Positions 56,969-64,000 of a stretch of 64,000 nt of DNA are shown here, piece after piece (the first letter of the stretch is position 1; each line of letters begins with the position of its first letter). The notes under the pieces are model-generated. The model made no database searches and was not told the origin of the DNA. It saw only the letters and a list, made by a program, of their open reading frames with translations. The DNA is from Przewalskia tangutica. Its lineage: Eukaryota > Streptophyta > Magnoliopsida > Solanales > Solanaceae. The translations under genes were made by a program, and so were the position numbers. The stretch lies in NCBI GenBank assembly GCA_029844215.1, contig CM056725.1, positions 41,508,485 to 41,572,484 on the forward strand, given 5' to 3'.

Positions 56969-57444
56969 CCACAAGCCACTTGTCCAACTATAATATCTTG
57001 CAAGACTTGGCCACTTGTCTTGGCAACTTGGCACATGATTTCGGCCACAAGGCCACCTAGGGGGTGACACGTGTCGCCCTCCTACTCGTCCAAAATATTT
57101 CATCTTCCAAAAATATCCATAATGGCCAAAATCTCAAAAACAAAGTGGGCCCCACAAAACCGTAAATTTCTCCCGTGGGCCCCACGTGACCAATTCCGGA
57201 AATAAAATTCCATAATTCTAATATAATTCAAGAAGCCCAAATACCAAATCTGGGAATCCAATTCCCATCAACGAACCTTTTTCCTTCACAAAACCCGGAA
57301 ACTTTTTCGTCGAAAAATCACATCTTTCTTTCTTTCCAATATTTCTGTTGTATTCTCGTACGTACGTCCTCACATACATACCCTGGAACTACGGGGTGTA
57401 ACACTCAACCACACACTTGCCTTCATCTTAGCCCTTGGTTGTCC

Positions 57445-57451
57445 TATATAT
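57445..57451 (+). promoter_or_regulatory. TATA box, E10 5' LTR
   Basis: TATATAT in gtcctatatatgcaccc. The same sequence is at 63049-63055 in the 3' LTR. It was separated from its U3 by E11. Confidence 0.55.
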
Positions 57452-59042
57452 GCACCCTTAGTTGATGAAAACTTTCACACTTAACCATTTCAAGACTTGA
57501 ACAAATACTCTCTCCCTTGCCTTGTGGTTTCGGCCATGGTGCTATTCCTTGACCTAAATTTGTCCAACAATTCTTAAACTCTCAAGTGTTCTTCCCTAAG
57601 GTGTTAGGAAGATTGTGTACCAAGAGTTGGAAAAGATTTCACACCCCTAACCTCTAAACTTCACCTTGGCCGAGAGCTCCATGAACAAAAACCCTAAGTG
57701 TTCTTCACTTTTTGGAGTTGAATCTTGAAGAGAAGTTGGTTAGGAGCTTCTATGGGTTGCTTGTAGCGGATTGGAACGTAAAGATTTGGAGCTAAGACTT
57801 GCTTGGAGCGACATTAAGTTCTTGGATAGATTTTGGGCTATTTGAGGTAGTAAATCTTAACCTCTTTGTGAATTGGTCATTATACATATATTATAAGTAT
57901 ATTATGGAGTATATAATATATGGAGTAAAGTTTGGAAGAGTTGGATCTTGTTAACTTGATTAAAAGAAAGGATTGGCCGTTAGCCATTAAAATGGTAAGC
58001 ATTATCTTACTTGCTAAGAAGCTAATTAACAAAGTAACTATAACTTATATTAAGAATGGAAATATAAGTTGGATGACTAATGAGTAAATTGGATAAGTAA
58101 AATGGACAAAGTTGGCCAAGGACCCCAACTTAAGAACTGTATTTACTTTGGACTGTATTTACTTTGGGTATTTACATTGATTTGTATTTACATTTACATT
58201 AAGGGAAGATTTTTCAATCGCGTTAGTTTTGGCGTGTGATCCTTTTTAATTATTTTATTGTTATGAAGCGTGATAGTAAACGCGTTACGGTTGGGCGCGT
58301 AATCCCTTCTTTTACTTATTGTTATTATGGGCGTGATAGTAAACCGTTACCGTTTGGGCGTGTAATCCCCTTCTTTATGTTGTTTAATTATTACGCCTTA
58401 TATATATATATGGTATATATATTACGGTTATTCGGGCCTTGGAGAAAGATGGAAAAGTGAGTAAAAACGGGGGAAGTGCTGCCGAATTTTCCGTAGAATT
58501 AGAGGGCTTTTTTATTGGTATAAGTCTTCAATGGTGAGTAAGGTTTGATAGAAGTACTATGACCATTTTAGGAGTGGAGTACTACATGTGGCGTGATCTA
58601 CTTGGCTTAAGGAGTAGCCGACGGGTTGAAGTACTTGGAGCGTTTTGCTATTTGTCGATAATCGTCGCGAGGTATGTGAACCTCTTCCTATCTGTTCTAG
58701 CATGATTGTTGTGAACTAAACGAGTTTTGGTTGGTTTAAAACATATAGTGTTATAATAGCTTTATGGGAAGTTAGTTATAACGACTTTATGTAAGTAATA
58801 GAATGATTTATTGATTTTAGAAAGTTAAGAGACTTGATCTTAAAAGATAATAGACTTAACTTATAAATGACGTTTTATGAAATGTTAAGGATTATGAATT
58901 TTGTTAAAAAATTGTGAAACCTCATTCGTGAGTAATGAGTACTTGGCTTTTAAAGAATAATGTTTTACTGATTTCGGAAATGAGAATAAGTATCGAACAA
59001 ACCATTGCAGCGTTAATAAAGGAAATGTATTGACTAATTGTT

Positions 59043-59125
59043 ATTAAAACCAGTAGAAACCTCCATCTGCATAGAAGCTAAGATAAGACAAAATTGTACT
59101 ACATTTCCTAGATCATGGCTGCTGT
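59043..59125. other. example of the conserved LTR block (about 85-90 bp)
   Basis: It includes ccagtagaaacctccatctg, catagaagctaagataagac and tttcctagatcatggctgct. Ten copies are present. Plus strand: 17042-17130, 19318-19405, 24665-24745, 28285-28372, 34739-34825 and this one. Minus strand: 3113-3200, 10812-10902, 38012-38100 and 43518-43603. It is better conserved than the LTR around it. Confidence 0.85.
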
Positions 59126-59576
59126 AACAAGATTGTTATAAACAAGAATAAATTGCTCACACATAAGACATATGTTACTCAATTGTTTTAAAAGAGATTA
59201 AGACTATGAGTTATGAAACCTTTCTAAAATAAGAGACTTGAGCATTTGAAATTAGGCAAACTTGAACGTTTGGAAAATAATGTTGTTACTTGATTTAAAA
59301 AAAAAAGAAAGTGTTCTGGTTTACTTAAAAATGTGAGTCACTCTGTTTTTAATACTACGGGTATCAGGTGACCTTTATAAAAGAATTGGATCTTTCTTTT
59401 AAAGAATTTAACGTACGTAATACTTTGGGGGTTAGAACCTGGCCTTCGGCATAAAATGGAAGTACTTCAAGTTGTGTATAACTTGCCTATGTTTGCGTGT
59501 GATAGTCTTGTTGTGCAAGTACTGTATTTCTATACCACCGCGTCTCTCAATGGAGGGCCGGCTGATCTGTATGTAT

Positions 59577-59867
59577 GATTCTTTATCGAGTCCCATGAGA
59601 TGGGCCGAGACACGTATTCCACTTGATTCTTTATCGAGTCCCATGAGATGGGCCGAGACACGTATTTCACCTGATTCTTTATCGAGTCCCATGAGATGGG
59701 CCGAGACACGTATTTCACCTGATTCTTTATCGAGTCCCATGAGATGGGCCGAGACACGTATTCCACCTGGTTCTTTATCGAGTCCCATGAGATGGGCCGA
59801 GACACGTATTCCACCTGGTTCTTTATCGAGTCCCATGGGATGGGCCGAGACACGTATTCCACACGAT
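59577..59867. repeat. tandem array, 48-bp unit, six copies (E10 5' LTR)
   Basis: Copies start at about 59581, 59629, 59677, 59725, 59773 and 59821, each beginning ctttatcgagtcccatgaga. They are nearly identical. Because 48 is a multiple of 3, long repetitive frames stay open on both strands; these are not genes. Confidence 0.95.
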
Positions 59868-60482
59868 TTATACCTAGACTGCCGACAGTGAGGAAGGAGT
59901 TCCACGGGCATGAGGGATGACTTTGAGGGCGTGAGTCCCTGACTTGACATGACTGCTTTTATGTTATGAGCTATAGTTTGGTTATCATACATGTCTCCTG
60001 TTTTATATAGACTGTTATGATTTAATTTACAGTATTTTTCTGTTTCACATACTTGGTACCTGTTGTAATGACCTCTTTCGGGGGGCTGCGTTCATGCCGC
60101 AGGTAGAGGTACATCGGTTGTGGATCCTCGCTCATAGGATCACAGTTCAGCGTGTTGGGAAGCCCCGTTTCTTCGGAGGCTTATCTTTTGGTATGTTACC
60201 ACAGTGCATGGGTTCTTATACATTCGGGGTATGGCGGGGCCATCCGTCATAGTTGTTATCACTTCTTAAGTGCAGTAATGCTTGTTGTGGGCGAGTTTGT
60301 AAAAAGGATAAGCTGTTGGGTTTTTATGTATATATCTGAAGGCAACTATTTTGGTTGCTTTGTTTATTTATCATGTCTCTTGTTTCATGTTTATGTTTTT
60401 ATTTCCGCTGATTTTCTCGATGTTGTATCACGAGGTGCGAGGTAAGGCACGATCCACGGGCCCCGATTGGTCGTGACAAAAG

Positions 60483-60493
60483 TGGTATCGAGC
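60483..60493 (+). promoter_or_regulatory. primer-binding site of E10
   Basis: TGGTATCGAGC, four bases after the LTR. One base has been lost from CAGAG. Confidence 0.8.
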
Positions 60494-60677
60494 GATTAAT
60501 CCTCGGAAAGTGTCTGACGCGTGTCTAGTAGAGTCTTGATTATCGATGTGTTGTGCACCACATCTATAATCGAGAGGCTCTGAGATATTTAGGATTGGTT
60601 TCCATTCTTCTCATTACGAGATCATGCCTTAGAGCGTGTTGTAAGTTGGACTCCTCGGCGTATTCTTATGTGCGATT

Positions 60678-61835
60678 ATGCCTCCACGCAAGGCAATCGG
60701 GGCCCGGGAGGCAAGCGCGGCGGAGGCTGCGAGTGGAGTAGCGGCGTTCTCATCGAGCCACGCGATGCACGAGGCGTCGGACCGCGACAAGGAAGCAGGA
60801 GAGATGGGTTACAAGGTGATGGCCCGATTATTGGCGGGATAGTGGCAAGGCACGAGGATAAATTTGGATCGGCAATTCCGTGTAGTACCGTAGTTCACGA
60901 GAAGCGGATAGTTTGAGGCTGGGACTTTACGAGCCGCGACCGCGAGTTTTATGGGTCGAGGCCTGAGGATGATCCGCAGGAGTTCATCCGACAATTACAA
61001 CGGATCATGAGAGTGATCAAGGCTTCGGAGACCGAGTCAGTGGTCCTAGGTTCGCATCGGCTGCGTGATACTGCAGTCGACTGGTTTGATTCATGGGAGT
61101 TGTCCCGGGGGAGCATGCGCCTCCAGCTATTTGGGACGAGTTCTCGGAGGCATTTCTCAGCCACGTCTTGCCTCCGCAGATGAGGAGGACGCGGGCCGAC
61201 AGATTTCTGATGCTGAGATAGAGAGGGCGTACGGTTCGGGAGTACAACGTGGAGTTCGACTCCTTAGCTCGGTATGTCCCTGCGTTAGTAGCTGATATGG
61301 AGGACAGAGTGCACCGCTACGTCACCGGGCTCGACGACTACTTGGCAGAGGCTTGTTCGGGTGTAGCTCTTCAGCCGGGCATGGACATTGCCGCGTGCGA
61401 GCTTATGCTGCAGGATGTGAGGCGGATGGGTCGGACGGAATGGCCGAGATCGGCGAAGAGGCGAGCAGCGAGGTCCTTTGGTAACTTTCGGCGGGCGCCT
61501 CGGTAGCGAGTTAGTTATGCACCTCCGCCCGATGCAGTGGTCCTCCGCGATCTTGGGGCGTTCGAGGTATTAGGGAGCTGGTCGAGGGCTCGGGGCTTCG
61601 TTCACGGATATACATGAGTTCTAGCGATCGGGTTCGAGTTTTCCTCGGTGTACGATGCGGCAGGCGTCATCCCGGGGAATGTCGTCTTTTTAGTGGTGCT
61701 TGTTTTACCTGCGTCCATCAGGGCCATGTGACGAGAAACTGTCCTAATAGGAAGGATACATGCAGCGAGACTCGACTACGGTCGATGGCGAGTTCATCAC
61801 CCTACTATATGCGCCTGCAGTGAGCCTATGATTAG
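60678..61835 (+). pseudogene. gag: gag relic of E10
   Basis: The start ATG at 60678 is homologous to the other copies (MPPRKA). The N-terminal part is scrambled by small indels. The capsid region (60950-61400) contains ASETESVVLGSHRLRDTAVD and WFDSWELSRG, then a shift, and EFDSLARYVPALVADMEDRV followed by HRYVTGLDDYLAEACSGVAL in another frame. The zinc-knuckle part (61614-61823) has CGRRHPGEC (first Cys pair damaged) and CFTCVHQGHVTRNC, all four metal ligands of the second knuckle kept but the Gly after Cys changed to Val. It ends in a decayed MRPAG tail. No pol follows. Confidence 0.8.
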
Positions 61836-62536
61836 AGTGAAGCGGTAGATCTGGTATATCCTTAACCCTCTACAGAGATTTGTATATGTGATAAGATGAG
61901 TATATTTTAAGAGTTATGTTCGAGATAGCATTATGTTAAATTGTAATTTAGAGGCACAGTTAGGAAAAGGGTAAGTGCAGGGACGAGACAATTGTGAGCC
62001 TTAGAATTTATATGATTAGGACCTTGGATGCAAGGCGTCTTGAGTGGAGTGATTTACGGTTAGCATTTGTGAAATACTTGAAATGCGTGAAAAATATTGT
62101 GAGATAATTACATGAGGGTATGAGATGTAAGTGGTAGCTTTCGTAGCGTAAATTAGTAGGATTGTTCGGATCGGGAACAAGAGTTTGGCGTTTAGGGGCG
62201 GGTTGAGGGCCATTTGCGGGTCAACCGCGGCCAGTTGAGGTGGGGTCAGTTTGAGGTGGTCACGCCGGTGGTAGGTCACGCGGGTGCTAGGCCCGAGTTT
62301 AGGTAACCATCGTGCGAGTTCGTGGATCGTTCAACGAGAATCGGATCGTGAATGCGGGAATGGCCTTAGAGTAAATTGAAGCTAGTGGGAGGCTGTTGTG
62401 AGATTAGAAATGATTCCTCGTTGGCTTGGATTTGAGTTTTGCGCACATGTTATATTCTGGCCATTGGTGGCGTGATCGGTTTGTAAGTATAGTAGTGAAG
62501 ACTATACCGACGCAAATGCGTTTGGAGACTTAGAAG
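61836..62536 (+). other. post-gag non-coding tail of E10
   Basis: It has the TATCCTTAACCCTCTA motif (about 61856-61875) and the conserved block with tgctaggcccgagtttagg (about 62286-62306). No coding frame. Confidence 0.75.
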
Positions 62537-62570
62537 GAACATTCGGACGAATGTTTCTAATGGGGAAGAA
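62537..62570 (+). other. hairpin and polypurine tract of E10
   Basis: The stem GAACATTCG / CGAATGTTTC is at 62537-62557. AATGGGGAAGAA at 62559-62570 abuts the 3' LTR. Confidence 0.85.
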
Positions 62571-63770
62571 TGTTATACCCGTAGTTCGAGTATGTATGTG
62601 AGGGCGTGCGTGCGAGAATCTGACGAAATATTGGAAAGAAAGGAAGATGTGATTTTTCGCGGAAAAGTTTAGGGTTTTGTGAAGGAAAAAGGTTCGTTGA
62701 TGGGGTGGATTCCCAGTTTGGTATTTGGGTTTCTTGAATTATATTAGAATTATGGAATTTTATTTAGGAATTGGTCACGTGGGGCCACGGGAGAAATTCT
62801 GATTTTGTGGGCCCACTTTGTTTTGAGATTTTGGCCTTTATGGATATTTTGGAAGATGAAATATTTTGGGCCAGTAGGAGGCGACACGTGTCACCCCTAG
62901 GTGGCTCTTGGCGAATTATGCTAGACAGTGGCGAGACAGTGGCGAGTCTTGCTAGATATTTTGTGTGGACAAGTGGCTTGTGGGACCCACACACACTTGT
63001 CCCCAATCTCAACCACACACTTGCCTTCATCCTAGCCCTTGGTTGTCCTATATATGCACCCTTAGTTGATGAAAACTTCCACACTTAACCATTTCAAGAC
63101 TTGAACAAATACTCTCTCCACTTGCTCATGGTTCCGGCCATGGTGCTATTCCTTGACCTAAATTTGTCCAACAATTCTTAAACTCTCAAGTGTTCTTCCC
63201 TAAGGTGTTAGGAAGATTGTGTACCAAGAGTTGGAAAAGATTTCACACCCCTAACCTCTAAACTTCACCTTGGCCGAGAGCTCCATGAACAAAAACCCTA
63301 AGTATTCTTCACTTTTTGGAGTTGAATCTTGAAGAGAAGTTGGTTAGGAGATTCTATGGGTTGCTTGTAGCGGATTGGAACGTAAAGATTTGGAGCTAAG
63401 ACTTGCTTGGAGCGACGTTGAGTTCTTGGATAGATTTTGGGCTATTTGAGGTAGTAAATCTTAACCTCTTTGTGAATTGGTCATTATACATATATTATAA
63501 GTATATTATGGAGTATATAATATATGGAGTAAAGTTTGGAAGAGTTGGATCTTGTTAACTTGATTAAAAGAAAGGATTGGCCGTTAGCCATTAAAATGGT
63601 AAAAACGTATCTTACTTGCTAAGAAGCTAATAACAAAGTAACTATAACTTATATTAAGAATGGAAATATAAGTTGGATGACTAATGAGTAAATTGGATAA
63701 GTAAAATGGACAAAGTTGGCAAGGACCCCTGACTTAAGTGTATTTACTTTGGTGTATTTACTTTGGGTGT
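62571..63770 (+). repeat. E10 3' LTR, first 1.2 kb (cut by E13)
   Basis: It matches 50359-50806 and 57404-58160 of the 5' LTR and preserves the intact E11 target at 63008-63012. It has a TATA box at 63049-63055. It ends at 63770, where E13 begins. Confidence 0.9.
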
Positions 63771-64000
63771 TGTCACGACCCAGGGCGCGGCCAGGTGCCC
63801 TACACAGGCACCCGTTCAGTATCGTCGAGAGAATAGCAGCGGAACATACACAACATAAACACATGTGTAAAATAATATACAACCCAGGCTAGCCGATAAG
63901 GCCGCCTTCCATAATATAAACAAGGTCAAAAGTACAACTTTACAACTCAGTTCTTATAGCCCAACCACATATGTGAATACAGACCTCTAGGGATAACAAC
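63771..64000 (-). mobile_element. E13: minus-strand LTR end, running off the window
   Basis: It begins tgtcacgaccc (LTR end, minus strand) and shows the family U5 landmarks (caggtgccctacacaggcac, agcagcggaac, aatacagacctctaggg). It is inserted in the E10 3' LTR. Only 230 bp are visible. Confidence 0.8.

Larger units (their letters stand above)
50807..57403 (-). mobile_element. E11: gag-only LTR retroelement with chimeric LTRs
   Basis: On the minus strand the order is 5' LTR (57403-54535), PBS (54530-54519), gag relic (54328-53175), non-coding tail, hairpin and polypurine tract (52229-52194), and 3' LTR (52193-50807). CTCAA duplications flank it. Both LTRs consist of a minus-strand U3, a plus-strand LTR fragment (E12a or E12b) and a minus-strand U5 joined at the identical point (gagcgagga/TGTTAT). 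No pol is present. Confidence 0.88.
54535..57403 (-). repeat. E11 5' LTR (chimeric)
   Basis: U5 side 54535-54889 (minus), E12b 54890 to about 56968 (plus), U3 side about 56966-57403 (minus). The joint at 54889/54890 is the same as in the 3' LTR. The joint at about 56966-56971 shares gtccca between the two partners, which suggests a microhomology deletion. Confidence 0.82.
57409..60478 (+). repeat. E10 5' LTR, second segment
   Basis: It resumes after E11 and the CTCAA copy (57404-57408). It holds a TATA box (57445-57451), leader, AG/GTATGT at 58670-58675, the conserved block (59043-59125), the 48-bp array (59577-59867) and U5 ending ATTGGTCGTGACA. The last 250 bases show many 1-2 base losses. 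Confidence 0.88.
50359..63770 (+). mobile_element. E10: gag-only LTR retroelement hosting E11 and E13
   Basis: The order is 5' LTR (50359-50806 plus 57409-60478, about 3.5 kb), PBS (60483-60493), gag relic (60678-61835), non-coding tail, hairpin (62537-62557), polypurine tract (62559-62570) and 3' LTR (62571-63770, then cut by E13). The interior is 2.1 kb without pol. GAGCC at 50354-50358 is the presumed left target duplication; the right copy is outside the window. Confidence 0.88.

Noticed and set aside
59577..59867. CRISPR-like regular repeats (also the 80-bp array at 13121-13680)
   Set aside because: The units are contiguous tandem repeats without unique spacers, in a plant retroelement LTR.
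59432..59992. 186-codon minus-strand and 139-codon plus-strand open frames
   Set aside because: Both are read-outs of the 48-bp tandem array, which is open in several frames because the unit is a multiple of three. The protein would be a simple 16-residue repeat with no family resemblance.
12604..63770. Preference of new elements for LTRs as targets
   Set aside because: Nearly all insertions seen lie in LTRs, but LTRs make up roughly three quarters of the element length, so the bias is not convincing from about a dozen events.

Overview
The window is nuclear DNA of a flowering plant, most likely a eudicot, and consists entirely of nested Ty3/Gypsy-type LTR retroelements. I found no host gene, tRNA, rRNA or CRISPR array. 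The plant origin rests on a primer-binding site matching the 3' end of plant initiator-Met tRNA (TGGTATCAGAGC and derivatives), very long LTRs (about 3.3-4.1 kb), a plant-type gypsy Gag with the double zinc knuckle CX2CX3HX3C + CX2CX4HX4C, and the AT-rich, heavily decayed sequence. The species cannot be named from the sequence alone.

All elements are variants of one family. The LTR begins TGTTATACCCCGTA or TGTTACACCCCGTA and ends GGGTCGTGACA. The interior holds PBS, gag, a non-coding tail, a conserved hairpin and a polypurine tract. Apart from one integrase relic and one doubtful reverse-transcriptase trace, no pol is present. The family therefore looks like the non-autonomous 'TR-GAG' type (terminal repeats plus gag only), dependent on enzymes made elsewhere.

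Labels used below. E4 (-) is the base layer and probably spans the whole window. Its left (3') LTR was hit by E3 (+, visible 12604-14570) and E5 (-, 15622-45448). Its right (5') LTR was hit by E9 (+, from 48060). Left branch: E1 (-, 1-4966) sits in E2 (-, 4967-12603), which sits in E3. Middle branch: solo LTR E8 (+, 22895-26319) sits in E7 (+, 17909-29842), in E6 (+, 16294-36492), in E5. Right branch: E11 (-, 50807-57403) and E13 (-, from 63771) sit in E10 (+, 50359-63770), which sits in E9. Both LTRs of E11 carry a plus-strand LTR (E12a, E12b). Nesting is five layers deep. E5, E6, E7 and E11 have perfect 5-bp target-site duplications (GAAAA, CGCAT, AGTGT, CTCAA). For E6, E7, E8 and E11 the uninterrupted target survives in a sister LTR or related interior inside the same window, so the order of events can be read directly.

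The LTRs are modular: a U3 with a G-box-like palindrome and TATA box, a C-rich leader, a splice-donor-like motif, a roughly 90-bp block conserved in ten copies, and a slot that holds a different tandem repeat in each subfamily (48, about 77, 80 or 120 bp and others). The gag copies are mostly frameshifted. Many of the small differences fall at CAG/CTG triplets and in G/C runs, so part of the apparent decay may be long-read consensus error rather than mutation.
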